A DNA stretch of 64,000 bases from Pseudoprimorskyibacter insulae (GCF_900302505.1 NZ_OMOJ01000007.1:1-64000); one strand, 5' to 3'; numbered from the stretch's first letter, positions 51,962 to 60,716 are shown. Program-made: numbers and translations. Notes: a model not told the origin generated them from the sequence alone.

Positions 51962-52423
51962 ATGAAAGATCATATACTTGGACCAGGTGCCATGGATTGG
52001 AATGGCGTGCTCTATAAAACGGCCCTCAGCACCGAAGAAACCGGCGGTGCGATGTCGATCACCGATAGCGTCAGCCCGCCCCTAAGCGGCCCGCCCCGCC
52101 ATATTCACCACAAAGAGGATGAGGCGTTTTTCATCCTGACCGGCGAGGCGACGTTCTGGATTGACGGCGAGGTGTTCACCAAAGGGCCGGGCGAAGCGGC
52201 GTTTATCCCGCGTGGCAAGGCGCACACATTCCAGATTTTCGGCGATCAACCCTGCCGCCATCTGGTCATTCTGACCCCCGGCGGATTTGAGAATTTCTTT
52301 GCCGAAATGGCCAAGCGTCAATGCCGAATCCCCGAGGATCTGCCCACGATTGGTGCCATTGGCAAAGACCACAGCATGGATTTCGTCGGCGGCCCGCTAA
52401 CGGCCGAGGAGGCAGGGCTATGA
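51962..52423 (+). CDS. Cupin-domain protein
   Basis: 153 residues forming one cupin barrel. Cupin motif 1 is HIHHKEDEAFFILTGEATF (about 42-60; two or three metal histidines and a glutamate) and motif 2 is GEAAFIPRGKAHTF (about 78-91). It is a probable metal-dependent dioxygenase, isomerase or binding protein for a small molecule. It follows a divergent LysR regulator and overlaps the next gene's start (ATGA). Confidence 0.88.
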   Translation: MKDHILGPGAMDWNGVLYKTALSTEETGGAMSITDSVSPPLSGPPRHIHHKEDEAFFILTGEATFWIDGEVFTKGPGEAAFIPRGKAHTFQIFGDQPCRHLVILTPGGFENFFAEMAKRQCRIPEDLPTIGAIGKDHSMDFVGGPLTAEEAGL

Positions 52424-52791
52424 AGGGGATCGCGTTCTATTTTATGGCTCTGGCGGCGGTTTCGGCGTTGATTGGCATGGCTTGGGGCATCCAGATGTCG
52501 GCATCCGGCAATCATGCCCTGTCCCCCGCACACGCGCATTTGAACCTGCTTGGCTGGGTCTCGCTCTCGATTTTCGGGGTGTATTATCACCTGGTGCCGC
52601 GCGCGGCGGAAACGATGCTGGCCAAGGTGCATTTCGCCCTGGCAGCAGTGGGGTTGATCGTGATCGTGCCGGGCATTGTGTCGGCGCTGCGCCAAACCGG
52701 CGAGGCGATGGCCAAGCTTGGGTCGGTCCTGAGCATCTTGTCGATGCTGTGTTTTCTGGTGGTGATGATCCTGAATCGCAGCCGCGCCTGA
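52420..52791 (+). CDS. Small four-helix membrane protein with HxHxNLLGW motif
   Basis: 123 residues, four predicted membrane helices (about 4-24, 42-62, 72-92, 100-120). The motif SPAHAHLNLLGWVSLSIFG (about 33-50) recalls the heme-ligand helix of NnrS and of cytochrome cbb3 subunit I. It might bind heme or metal, but only one such motif is present. Its start overlaps the cupin stop, so the two proteins are made together. Confidence 0.7.
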   Translation: MKGIAFYFMALAAVSALIGMAWGIQMSASGNHALSPAHAHLNLLGWVSLSIFGVYYHLVPRAAETMLAKVHFALAAVGLIVIVPGIVSALRQTGEAMAKLGSVLSILSMLCFLVVMILNRSRA

Positions 52792-52798
52792 AACGAAA

Positions 52799-52823
52799 AA
52801 CGCCGCCCGAAAGGGGCGGCGTT
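52799..52823. terminator. Shared terminator after the cupin operon and serA
   Basis: AACGCCGCCC pairs with GGGCGGCGTT around GAAAG, with an A-rich flank on the left side; suited to stop transcription of the convergent serA gene and the plus-strand operon. Confidence 0.8.
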
Positions 52824-52843
52824 AGCGTTGTCCGATCCGGCGC

Positions 52844-54442
52844 TTACTTGACGTCGAAGGCCAGCGGCTTGACCTGCTGGAACAGGCCGGTTTTCTTCAG
52901 CTCATCCACGACGGCGGCGGGAACAGGCTCGTCGATGTAGAGGATCGCAATGGCTTCGCCAGCGGCGGCTTTGCGGCCAAGGGTAAAGTTGGCAATGTTC
53001 ACGCCGTGCTGACCCATGATGCCACCCAGCGTGCCGATGATGCCCGGAACGTCGTTGTTGGTGGTGTAGATCATGTTGGCACCGACTTCTGCGTCGATGT
53101 TGATGCCCTTGATCTGGATGAAGCGCGGCTTGCCATCCGAGAACACGGTGCCAGCGATCGAACGCTCACGCGATTCAGTCACAACGGTCACTTTGATGTA
53201 GCCATCAAACGCGCCCGACTTTTCCTGATTGGTGGTCGAGATCTGGATGCCACGCTCTTTCGCGACAACAGGGGCCGAAACCATGTTCACGTCGGGGTTC
53301 ACCGACTTCATGATGCCCGCGATGACCGAGCAGTTCAGCGCATCGAGGTTCATCTCGGCAACCGAGCCATCGTACAGAACGTTGATCGCTTTGATCGGAT
53401 CGTCGGTCATCTGACCGATGAAGTTGCCCAGGTGGCCCGACAGTTCGATCCACGGACCCATGACCTTGGCTTCTTCGGCGGTCACGGACGGCATGTTCAG
53501 CGCGTTCTGAACAGCGCCGGTCAGCAGGTAGTCTGCCATCTGTTCGGCCACTTGCAGGGCAACGTTTTCCTGCGCTTCGGTGGTCGATGCGCCAAGGTGC
53601 GGGGTGCAGACCACATTCGGCAGGTTGAACAGAACGTTTTCTTTGGCAGGCTCTTCGGCGAACACGTCGAAGGCCGCGCCAGCAACGTGACCCGACTTCA
53701 GCGCGTCGGCCAGTGCTTCTTCGTCAACCAGACCGCCGCGGGCACAGTTGATGATGCGCACGCCTTTCTTGGTCTTGGCGAGGTTTTCACGGCTCAGAAT
53801 GTTGCGGGTGCCATCGGTCAGCGGAACGTGCAGCGTGATAAAATCAGCGCGCTTCAGCAGATCGTCCAGATCGTCGACCTTCTCAACCTGCATGGTCTTC
53901 GCTTTTTCTTCCGACAGGAAGGGGTCGAACGCGACCACTTTCATTTTCAGGCCACGGGCGCGATCGCAAACGATGCCACCGATGTTGCCTGCGCCGATGA
54001 CGCCAAGGGTTTTGCCAGTCAGCTCAACCCCCATGAACTTCGACTTTTCCCACTTGCCCGCATGGGTCGAAGCCGAGGCTTCGGGGATTTGGCGGGCCAC
54101 GGCGAACATCATCGCAATGGCATGTTCAGCGGTGGTGATCATGTTGCCGAAGGGCGTGTTCATGACGATCACGCCGTGCTTGGAGGCGGCTTCTTTGTCG
54201 ACGTTGTCGGTGCCGATACCGGCGCGGCCAACGACCTTCAGGTTGGTGGCGTGCTCAAGGATCGTCGGGGTGACTTTGGTCGCCGAACGGATCGCCAGAC
54301 CATCGTAGTTGCCGATGATTTCAGCCAGCTTTTCCTTGTCTTTGCCAAGTTCGGGCATGAAGTCGACGTCAATGCCGCGGTCGCGGAAGATCTGGACGGC
54401 GGCGTCGGACAGTTTGTCGGAAATCAGAACTTTGGGGGCCAT
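52844..54442 (-). CDS. serA: D-3-phosphoglycerate dehydrogenase SerA
   Basis: 532 residues, the long form. Substrate domain 1-95 and 295-330, NAD domain with LGVIGAGNIGGIVCDRARG (about 145-163), intervening regulatory domain about 335-455, and C-terminal ACT domain about 460-530 (serine-feedback type). It catalyses the first step of serine synthesis. serC lies 100 bases upstream on the same strand, with a repeat-like hairpin pair between them. Strong codon bias. Confidence 0.97.
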   Translation of the reverse strand: MAPKVLISDKLSDAAVQIFRDRGIDVDFMPELGKDKEKLAEIIGNYDGLAIRSATKVTPTILEHATNLKVVGRAGIGTDNVDKEAASKHGVIVMNTPFGNMITTAEHAIAMMFAVARQIPEASASTHAGKWEKSKFMGVELTGKTLGVIGAGNIGGIVCDRARGLKMKVVAFDPFLSEEKAKTMQVEKVDDLDDLLKRADFITLHVPLTDGTRNILSRENLAKTKKGVRIINCARGGLVDEEALADALKSGHVAGAAFDVFAEEPAKENVLFNLPNVVCTPHLGASTTEAQENVALQVAEQMADYLLTGAVQNALNMPSVTAEEAKVMGPWIELSGHLGNFIGQMTDDPIKAINVLYDGSVAEMNLDALNCSVIAGIMKSVNPDVNMVSAPVVAKERGIQISTTNQEKSGAFDGYIKVTVVTESRERSIAGTVFSDGKPRFIQIKGINIDAEVGANMIYTTNNDVPGIIGTLGGIMGQHGVNIANFTLGRKAAAGEAIAILYIDEPVPAAVVDELKKTGLFQQVKPLAFDVK

Positions 54443-54472
54443 GGGATTGGTCCTTTATGGATATACGGGAGC

Positions 54473-54533
54473 GGTGGGTTAAAAACCCACCCTACGTGTT
54501 GGATGCAGGAAAGGGTGGGCTTGGGCGCCCACC
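54473..54533. repeat. Two REP-like hairpins between serC and serA
   Basis: GGTGGGTT/AACCCACC (54473-54491) and GGTGGGC/GCCCACC (54514-54533) are two inverted repeats with a shared GGTGGG core. Short palindromes of this composition recur as intergenic repeats in genomes of this group. They may stabilise or adjust the serC mRNA relative to serA. Confidence 0.6.
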
Positions 54534-54542
54534 ACACCGTTC

Positions 54543-55688
54543 TTAGGCTTGCGCCGCGATCTCGGCTTCGAAGGCCCACTCCAGCCACGGCAGGAGTGCT
54601 TCGATATCCGAGGTTTCGACCGTGCCGCCGCACCAGATCCGCAGACCGGCGGGTGCATCGCGATAAGCGCCGATATCAAGGGCTGCGCCCTCTTTCTCAA
54701 GACGCTTGGCCACGGCCTTGGCAAAGGCTGCGCCGTCTTTGATGCGGTCGTCGGTGAACTTCAGGCAAACAGACGTGTTAGAACGGGTCGCGTCGTCATT
54801 GGCCAGGTTCGCGATCCAGTCGCGGGTTTCGCAGAAGTCCCAGATCGCTTTGGCATTGGCGGTTGCGCGGTCGATCAGACCTTGTAGGCCGCCCACCGAA
54901 CGGGCCCAGTCCAGTGCGACGAGGTAGTCTTCGACAGCCAGCATCGACGGGGTGTTGATGGTTTCGCCAACGAAGATGCCTTCGATCAGCTTGCCGCCTT
55001 TGGTCATGCGGAAAATCTTCGGCATGGGCCACGCGGGGGTGTAGGATTCAAGACGTTCAACCGCGCGGGGCGACAGGATCAACATGCCGTGGGCCGCTTC
55101 GCCGCCCAGAACCTTCTGCCACGAAAAGGTGGTTACGTCGAGCTTGTCCCAGGGCAGGTCCATCGCGAAAGCGGCCGAGGTGGCGTCGCAGATGGTCAGG
55201 CCTTCGCGGTCGGCGGGGATTAGATCACCGTTGGGAACGCGCACGCCCGAGGTGGTGCCGTTCCAGGTGAAGACCACGTCATTGTTGAAATCGACAGTCG
55301 CGAAATCAACGATGTCGCCATATTCGGCGGTCTTGGTTTCGGCGTCGATTTTCAGCTGTTTCACAACATCGGTGACCCAGCCGGCCCCGAAGGATTCCCA
55401 AGCCAGCATTTCGGCCTTACGGGCACCAAGCAGCGACCACATGGCCATTTCGACGGCGCCAGTGTCCGAGGCGGGCACGATGCCGATGCGGTAGTCGGCA
55501 GGCACGCCGAGCAGCTCGCGCGTTTCTTCGATGGCGGCCTTCAGTTTGGCCTTGCCGATCGCGGCGCGGTGCGAGCGCCCAAGAGCGGCGTCCGACAGTT
55601 TGTTCAATTCGAATGTGGGGATTTTGGCGCAGGGGCCAGAGGAGAAACGCGGATTGGCCGGGCGCGTTGCCGGTGCTTCGATAGCCAT
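54543..55688 (-). CDS. serC: Phosphoserine aminotransferase SerC
   Basis: 381 residues, the alphaproteobacterial/archaeal subtype. The PLP lysine is in [15 protein letters not shown] (about 180-193); [12 protein letters not shown] near the start is typical of this subtype. It converts 3-phosphohydroxypyruvate to phosphoserine. It precedes serA on the same strand, and serB is divergent, so all three serine genes lie within 4 kb. A structured leader upstream may regulate it. Confidence 0.95.
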   Translation of the reverse strand: MAIEAPATRPANPRFSSGPCAKIPTFELNKLSDAALGRSHRAAIGKAKLKAAIEETRELLGVPADYRIGIVPASDTGAVEMAMWSLLGARKAEMLAWESFGAGWVTDVVKQLKIDAETKTAEYGDIVDFATVDFNNDVVFTWNGTTSGVRVPNGDLIPADREGLTICDATSAAFAMDLPWDKLDVTTFSWQKVLGGEAAHGMLILSPRAVERLESYTPAWPMPKIFRMTKGGKLIEGIFVGETINTPSMLAVEDYLVALDWARSVGGLQGLIDRATANAKAIWDFCETRDWIANLANDDATRSNTSVCLKFTDDRIKDGAAFAKAVAKRLEKEGAALDIGAYRDAPAGLRIWCGGTVETSDIEALLPWLEWAFEAEIAAQA

Positions 55689-55699
55689 TTTGTAGTACC

Positions 55700-55801
55700 C
55701 TTACAGATAGTCGCTCCTCGTTGGGGAGGAGTGTCCCGCTGACGCATGTACGGGGGCTTTGGGCGACTCGCAAGTCGGAAAATTGGCCCAAAGTGACGCA
55801 T
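55700..55801 (-). ncRNA. Structured 5' leader of serC, candidate serC RNA motif
   Basis: On the minus strand the leader can fold into a long stem CTTTGGGC/GCCCAAAG (55757-55764 with 55786-55793) enclosing GACT/AGTC (55765-55776), then a second hairpin CTCCTC/GAGGAG (55714-55731) near the ribosome site. A TGACGCAT sequence occurs twice around the first stem. A conserved RNA called serC leader is known upstream of serC in Rhodobacterales; this folds like it, but the match to that covariance model is not tested. Confidence 0.55.
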
Positions 55802-56011
55802 TTCAGCCCGCGTGGCCCGAGAATGGAGCGGATCGGAAACCTGTGATCCAGCAGGGCGCGCGATGCGCGCGCTGGATATCTCGGGCGCGACCTATGGTCG
55901 AACCCTCGGGCGGGGCGCAGTGTTTGGCGCCGGTTCAGGCATAAGTTGGGGTGGCAGTTTGGCACGCCACCGGGTAGGAGGGCCGGGACGATCTGAAATC
56001 AGGAGAGCCCT

Positions 56012-56878
56012 ATGTTCGTTGCCGTCTTGATCGCAAAACCCGGTGCGCTGGAAGTGGCGTTGGTGGAATCGCTGCGCAATGCTTGGGGCGGCGGTGACGC
56101 GGATTGGCTGGCCGTGGATGAGGCGGCGGAATTCCCCGTTGAGGCGGTTCCGAACAATTTCCGCGATGTCTGGGCGGATCTGCAAAAGGTTGGCGTTGAT
56201 CTGAACGTTCTGCCCGTTGATGGGCGGCGCAAGCGGATGTTGCTGGCCGATATGGACAGCACGATGATTCAGCAAGAATGCATTGACGAACTAGCCGATG
56301 AAGCAGGCGTTGGCGCACGGGTGAAAGACATCACTGCGCGTGCCATGAATGGCGAGCTGGATTTCGAAGGCGCCTTGACCGAACGGGTTGGATTGCTGCG
56401 CGGTCAGCCCGAGGCGATCATCGCCAAGGTTCTGGCCGAACGGATCACCTTTATGCCGGGCGGCAAATCCCTGATTGCCACGATGAAGGCGGCAGGCGGG
56501 CATGCGGCGCTGGTGTCGGGCGGGTTCACGGCCTTTACGGCCAAGGTGGCCGAGGCGTTGGGCTTTGACGAAAATCGCGCCAACACGCTGATTGCCCAAG
56601 ATGGCGCACTGACCGGCGAAGTCGGGCGGCCCATTCTGGGGCGTGAAGCCAAGGTGCAAGCCTTGGAGGAAATCACCGCACGGTTGGGCATCACTGAGGC
56701 GGACGTGATCGCCGTGGGCGACGGGGCAAACGATCTGGGCATGCTGGGCCGCGCCGGTCTGGGTGTGGCCTTGCACGCCAAGCCGTCGGTTCAGGCGGAA
56801 TGCGACATTCGGGTGAACCACGGCGATCTGACCGCGCTTCTGTTCCTTCAGGGCTATGCCAAGGGCGATTTCGTCTAG
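56012..56878 (+). CDS. serB: Phosphoserine phosphatase SerB
   Basis: 288 residues. The N-terminal ~75 residues are a regulatory-type extension. The HAD core carries LADMDSTMIQQECIDEL (nucleophile and acid/base aspartates), VSGGFTAFT and VGDGANDLGML. It makes serine from phosphoserine, the last step of the pathway begun by SerA and SerC. It is divergent from serC, with about 320 bases between starts including the serC leader. Confidence 0.96.
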   Translation: MFVAVLIAKPGALEVALVESLRNAWGGGDADWLAVDEAAEFPVEAVPNNFRDVWADLQKVGVDLNVLPVDGRRKRMLLADMDSTMIQQECIDELADEAGVGARVKDITARAMNGELDFEGALTERVGLLRGQPEAIIAKVLAERITFMPGGKSLIATMKAAGGHAALVSGGFTAFTAKVAEALGFDENRANTLIAQDGALTGEVGRPILGREAKVQALEEITARLGITEADVIAVGDGANDLGMLGRAGLGVALHAKPSVQAECDIRVNHGDLTALLFLQGYAKGDFV

Positions 56879-56881
56879 GCT

Positions 56882-57145
56882 TCAGTGCGGTTGGCGCAGA
56901 GCGGTCAGCAGATCTGAGTTGCGGCACTCGGCCAGAGGTGCGGTGCCGCCGGCATGGCAATCCGACAGCCATTCCTGGCAGGCCGCGACATGAGGGCAGG
57001 TTCGGCAACGTGTGATCATGCCAGCATAGTCCTTTTCGGACAGATGCCCGCTGCGCATTTCGTCGGCGAGGTTGAGGCCCAAGACCCGCGCCACGCTGCG
57101 GGTCAGCCAGAAATGATGAACCGGGTCGCCAAGATGCATAATCAT
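56882..57145 (-). CDS. DUF6455-type four-cysteine protein (third of tandem)
   Basis: 87 residues. A C-terminal C-x2-C-x5-C core (RCRTCPHVAACQEWL) with a fourth cysteine in AECRNSDLL follows a helical N-terminal half with HFWLTRSVARVLG. The cysteine pattern could hold a metal or iron-sulfur cluster. It is the last of three coupled paralogues; its ATG overlaps the stop of the one before. Function unknown. Confidence 0.75.
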   Translation of the reverse strand: MIMHLGDPVHHFWLTRSVARVLGLNLADEMRSGHLSEKDYAGMITRCRTCPHVAACQEWLSDCHAGGTAPLAECRNSDLLTALRQPH

Positions 57146-57444
57146 TGGTCTTCTGCCTTGTAGGTTTTGCGCAACTGCTCAAACCGGCGATGGTTGACGC
57201 AGGTCGTGGGAACGTCCCTTGCACCATCGGTCGGAATATTCAGCCAGTCCTTGCAGCCACAGGTCCATTCACAGCCCTGACAGCGGTGGACCATTTCGGC
57301 CCAGTCTTCTTGGTTGATGGCTTTGTCTTCCATCGCGCCGACCAAATCGGTGCCCGTGGCTTTGGCCATTCGTTGGGCCAGCCAGTAATGTTCGGTCTCA
57401 TCCCCGATGGGCTGAAACGGGTTGTCTTTGCGCTTCAGTTTCAT
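57142..57444 (-). CDS. DUF6455-type four-to-five-cysteine protein (second of tandem)
   Basis: 100 residues from the ATG at 57444, which overlaps the stop of the first paralogue. The core RCQGCEWTCGCKDWL keeps C-x2-C-x5-C and adds one extra cysteine; VPTTCVNHRRF has the final cysteine. A basic N-terminus (MKLKRKDNPFQP) sets it apart from its siblings. Function unknown. Confidence 0.75.
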   Translation of the reverse strand: MKLKRKDNPFQPIGDETEHYWLAQRMAKATGTDLVGAMEDKAINQEDWAEMVHRCQGCEWTCGCKDWLNIPTDGARDVPTTCVNHRRFEQLRKTYKAEDQ

Positions 57445-57698
57445 CGCAGCCTCAGGTCTTCGAATAGGTCCGAGTTGCGGCAATAGCTTGGGGTTTCAGG
57501 CTCAACCCCGGAGCGGGTGGCCAGCCAATGTTCACAAGCGTCAGGCTGTGTGCAGCCCGTGCAGCGCAGAACGGCGTCTTCGATTTCGGAAATGGGCAGG
57601 TTGCCACGAAGGGCCTGTTCCTGAAGGTCGATGCCAAGCGTATTGGCCATCGAATCGACAAGAGCGGCGTGGCGGCGCAATGTTTTCGTGGAAGTCAT
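57441..57698 (-). CDS. DUF6455-type four-cysteine protein (first of tandem)
   Basis: 85 residues. Helical N-terminal half (HAALVDSMANTLGIDLQEQA) and the core RCTGCTQPDACEHWL with a fourth cysteine in SYCRNSDLF. First gene of a three-gene set joined by ATGA overlaps, so all are translated from one mRNA. Function unknown; ligand binding through the four cysteines is inferred. Confidence 0.75.
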   Translation of the reverse strand: MTSTKTLRRHAALVDSMANTLGIDLQEQALRGNLPISEIEDAVLRCTGCTQPDACEHWLATRSGVEPETPSYCRNSDLFEDLRLR

Positions 57699-57781
57699 TG
57701 GTCCCTCGCTGAATGGTATGAATGCAGCGAGGGTATCAGTGGCTTGGCGCGTTGCCTTTGACGCAGGTCAACCCATGCGGG

Positions 57782-58492
57782 TCAGAGCGCGGCGGCCGCT
57801 TGGTTCACGGCTTCGACCCGTTTGGCGTTCGGCGGGTGCGTGCCTAGGAACAGGTTGCCGGGATCTTCTAGCTGATCGAAGAACCGCACGCCGATCCGGG
57901 GATCATAGCCCGCGGTGGCCGCAATCCGGGTGCCCAGAACATCGGCCTGCAATTCGTAATCCTTTGAATAGGTTCGCGCCCCGATCGTCGCGCCCAATTG
58001 TTCAGCAGACCGAACGGCGCTGGCATCGGCCCCGCCCAAGGCGGCAAGGCCCGAAAAGATCACCGCGCCGACGGCGGCGTTTTGCTGGGTGCGGGCGATG
58101 TGCCCGGCGATATGGTGCGCGGCTTCATGGCCCATGACAAAGGCCAATTCGTGCGAATTGCGCACACTTAGCAGCAGCGGAATGTTGAAAGCGATGATCG
58201 GGCGGCCCGATTCTGTCAGCGTCTGAAAGGCGTTGGGAGCCTGTCCGGGGCGGTCATCAATGACGATCTGATAGTCGCAGTTGGACCGGGGGGCCAATCG
58301 GGTACATTCAGCTTCGGCCACGGGTTCAACGCGCGTGACCACCTCTTGAAAGATCGCGGCGGCCTGACGGGCGACGGCCTCATTGCTTTGGGCAGATGGG
58401 GCCGCCTGCGGGGCCGATTGCTGCACCGGTTCCGTGATCGTGACGCAGCCCGTCAATGACAGCCCTGCCACCACCGTTGCAATCCAGCGCAT
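57782..58492 (-). CDS. M48-family metalloprotease lipoprotein
   Basis: 236 residues from ATG 58492; the longer frame upstream overlaps another gene. The lipobox LTGC (cysteine about 16) follows a short hydrophobic start, so the protein is lipid-anchored. The zinc motif HEAAH lies in MGHEAAHHIAGHIA (about 119-132), with the third ligand glutamate in YELQADVLG (about 181). It resembles LoiP/BepA-like outer-membrane quality-control proteases. Shorter than BepA because it lacks TPRs. Confidence 0.88.
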   Translation of the reverse strand: MRWIATVVAGLSLTGCVTITEPVQQSAPQAAPSAQSNEAVARQAAAIFQEVVTRVEPVAEAECTRLAPRSNCDYQIVIDDRPGQAPNAFQTLTESGRPIIAFNIPLLLSVRNSHELAFVMGHEAAHHIAGHIARTQQNAAVGAVIFSGLAALGGADASAVRSAEQLGATIGARTYSKDYELQADVLGTRIAATAGYDPRIGVRFFDQLEDPGNLFLGTHPPNAKRVEAVNQAAAAL

Positions 58493-58603
58493 AGCGATTC
58501 CTTTCCCCTGAATTCGCTGATAATCTAGGCTCAGGTCTGCCGATCTTCCAGCCCGAGAGCACCCAGACTGGCAAAGTAAAACGCGCGGCGATAGGATTTT
58601 GAT

Positions 58604-58837
58604 ATGTTCAGCATCGAGCACGAATTTGACAGCACGGTCGTCACGCTTGTCGATGAGGGCGAGGCGCCCTTGCAGGAAGATATTGTGGTGAACACCTTCG
58701 CCGAATGTATCACCGTCGAACAATATGATCCGCGCGAAGATCGGGTGAACAAAATCACCCTGTCGATTTCGCAAATGCGCGATTTGGCCGTGGCGATAGA
58801 GATGCCGGAAGGCGTCTATCAACGGGCCGAGGATTAA
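58604..58837 (+). CDS. Conserved small protein, 77 aa, function unknown
   Basis: 77 residues, acidic, with alternating strands suggesting a small beta domain (FSIEHEFDSTVVTLVDEGE and FAECITVEQYD) and a C-terminal helix (SQMRDLAVAIEMP). No family recognised. It has an RBS-poor start 111 bases from the divergent M48 gene and overlaps the convergent DUF167 gene by 4 bases. Confidence 0.6.
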   Translation: MFSIEHEFDSTVVTLVDEGEAPLQEDIVVNTFAECITVEQYDPREDRVNKITLSISQMRDLAVAIEMPEGVYQRAED

Positions 58838-59088
58838 TCGACGCGAAACACCTTATCGCGCGATGTCGCCCCTCGAATCAGCGCAAGGCGCGATTTGGCC
58901 AGCCCCATATGTTTGGCCAACAACTTCTGAACGGCGGCATTTGCTTTGCCGTCTTCGGGCAGCACCGTGACATAAACCCGGATCTGATCGTCTTCCAAAG
59001 TGATGCGATTGCGCGATGCCTTGGGCGTTACGCGGATCGCAATTTCGGTGCCGACTTGGGCAAGGTGGGTCAGATCAGGATCGGCCAT
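58834..59088 (-). CDS. DUF167/YggU-family protein
   Basis: 84 residues containing the whole DUF167 domain: IAIRVTPKASRNRI (about 14-27), YVTVLPEDGKANAAVQKLLA (about 40-59) and LIRGATSRDKVFRV at the end. Small single-domain proteins of unknown function that resemble an RNA-binding fold. Confidence 0.88.
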   Translation of the reverse strand: MADPDLTHLAQVGTEIAIRVTPKASRNRITLEDDQIRVYVTVLPEDGKANAAVQKLLAKHMGLAKSRLALIRGATSRDKVFRVD

Positions 59089-59189
59089 GTTCTGGGATTA
59101 GCACGCGTTTTCACGGCAATCCACGCATTTGACGCTTGAAACACGGCGGCGCGGGCCTGACATATGGGCCAAACAATTTGGAGTCATTT

Positions 59190-59768
59190 ATGCCCACGCC
59201 CAACCCTGCCGCGCTTGATTTTCTGCTGACCCGCCGGTCGCGCCCTGCCAAAACGCTGACCGGACCCGCGCCCAGCAAAGAGGCGTTGATGCCCATCCTG
59301 ACGGCGGCGGCCCGCACCCCGGATCATGGCAAGTTGGAACCGTGGCGCTTTATTGTGCTGGAAGGCGCGGCGCTGACGCGTCTTGCCGATGCCGCTGAGG
59401 CGCGCGCCAAGGCCTTGGATAAACCCGAACCCGATGTTGCCAAAGCCCGCCAGCAGTTTGACGACAGCCATCTGTGCGTGGCGGTGATCGAAGTGCAAAA
59501 AACCAGCCCTAAGGTTCCGGCGATCGAACAAACCTATTCGGCTGGCGCCGTTTGCCTTGCGCTGTTGAATGCCGCGCTGGCCAGTGGTTGGGGCGCGAAC
59601 TGGCTGTCGGGTTGGGTGTCGCATGACGCGGAATTCCGCAGCCAAGCGCTTGGCCTGTCCGCGGATGAGCGCATTGCCGGGTTCATTCATATCGGCACGG
59701 AAACCAGCGCCCCGCCCGAGCGGCCGCGCCCGGATCTGGATGCCGTCGTGGCTTGGGTCTCGGAATGA
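59190..59768 (+). CDS. Nitroreductase-family protein (YdjA-like)
   Basis: 192 residues from ATG 59190, chosen because the N-terminal NPAALDFLLTRRSRPAKTL is the start of the family fold and the longer frame has no ribosome site. FMN-binding segments are RRSRPAKTL, RTPDHGKLEPWRFIVL and GWGANWLSGWV. It may reduce nitro or quinone compounds with NAD(P)H. Its stop overlaps the next ATG. Confidence 0.88.
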   Translation: MPTPNPAALDFLLTRRSRPAKTLTGPAPSKEALMPILTAAARTPDHGKLEPWRFIVLEGAALTRLADAAEARAKALDKPEPDVAKARQQFDDSHLCVAVIEVQKTSPKVPAIEQTYSAGAVCLALLNAALASGWGANWLSGWVSHDAEFRSQALGLSADERIAGFIHIGTETSAPPERPRPDLDAVVAWVSE

Positions 59769-60490
59769 TCTTTTCGTCATTCCTGCGGGCTTTGGGTCAG
59801 ATCGGTGACCCGCGCTTTCGCAAGGTCTTGTTCCTTGGCATCGTCTTGGCCTTTGCGCTTTTGGTGGCCTTCTACGCGGCGTTTCTGGCCTTTTTGCAAT
59901 GGGCCTTACCGGCAAGTTCGACCCTGCCCCTGATTGGTGAGGTGCATTGGATCAACGATTTGGTCAGCTGGAGCTCGCTTCTGTTGATGACCTTGCTATC
60001 GGTGTTCCTGATGGTGCCAGTTGCTTCGGCGATCACGTCGATGTTTCTGGATGAAGTTGCCCAAGCCGTTGAGGATAAACACTACCCGCACCTGCCGCCC
60101 GCCACGCCTGTCCCCTTCGGAGAGGCGCTGCGCGATACGGTGAACTTTCTGGGGGTGCTGATTGGGGCAAACGTGCTGGCGCTGTTGCTTTATGCGATCT
60201 TCGCGCCGCTTGCGCCGTTCATCTTTTGGGGGCTGAACGGATTTCTGCTGGGCCGTGAATACTTCACTCTAGCCGCAATGCGCCGTATCGGGCGCGAGGG
60301 CGCAAAGGCCCTGCGCCGCCGCTATGCGCTGAAAATCTGGCTGGCCGGTATTTTGATGGCCGTGCCGCTGTCATTTCCGCTGATCAACCTGCTGATCCCA
60401 ATTCTGGGCGCGGCGACCTTTACCCATTTGTACCATGGGTTGCAGAGCCAGGCCCCATCCGGTGGAACAGGTCGATATCCTTCACGGTAA
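59765..60490 (+). CDS. EI24-domain (CysZ-like) membrane protein
   Basis: 241 residues from ATG 59765, overlapping the previous stop. About four to six membrane segments (for example at about 20-48, 68-92, 130-155 and 196-220) and the domain features VPVASAITSMFLDEVAQAVE and GLNGFLLGREYFTLAAMR. CysZ of this superfamily takes up sulfate, but EI24 proteins are broader. The last 71 bases overlap the convergent DUF1467 gene. Confidence 0.82.
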   Translation: MIFSSFLRALGQIGDPRFRKVLFLGIVLAFALLVAFYAAFLAFLQWALPASSTLPLIGEVHWINDLVSWSSLLLMTLLSVFLMVPVASAITSMFLDEVAQAVEDKHYPHLPPATPVPFGEALRDTVNFLGVLIGANVLALLLYAIFAPLAPFIFWGLNGFLLGREYFTLAAMRRIGREGAKALRRRYALKIWLAGILMAVPLSFPLINLLIPILGAATFTHLYHGLQSQAPSGGTGRYPSR

Positions 60491-60716
60491 TCAGCCCCGA
60501 AACGATGATCCCCGCAATGATCGCCCAAAGCACAGCCGCAAGGCCGGTGGTGATCCAGGCCTTCTTCTTAAGGTGATGATGCTCGGGGGCGCCCGCATGG
60601 GTGCCTTCGGTCACCTTGCCCAGATCGCCCTGGGTTTGCAGGCGGAAGGGGATGACGATCAGGAACGTCATGAACCAGATGACGGCATACAGAACGATGG
60701 CGGATGTGATGGCCAT
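60420..60716 (-). CDS. DUF1467-family membrane protein
   Basis: 98 residues: two membrane helices (about 4-24 and 53-75) joined by a basic loop with GAPEHHHLKKKAWITT. Widespread in Alphaproteobacteria beside mce as here; function unknown. It lies downstream of mce on the same strand and is probably co-transcribed. Confidence 0.82.
   Translation of the reverse strand: MAITSAIVLYAVIWFMTFLIVIPFRLQTQGDLGKVTEGTHAGAPEHHHLKKKAWITTGLAAVLWAIIAGIIVSGLITVKDIDLFHRMGPGSATHGTNG

Noticed and set aside
53006-54742. 578-codon open frame on the plus strand
   Set aside because: Antisense to serA and without any recognisable motif; serA is certain.
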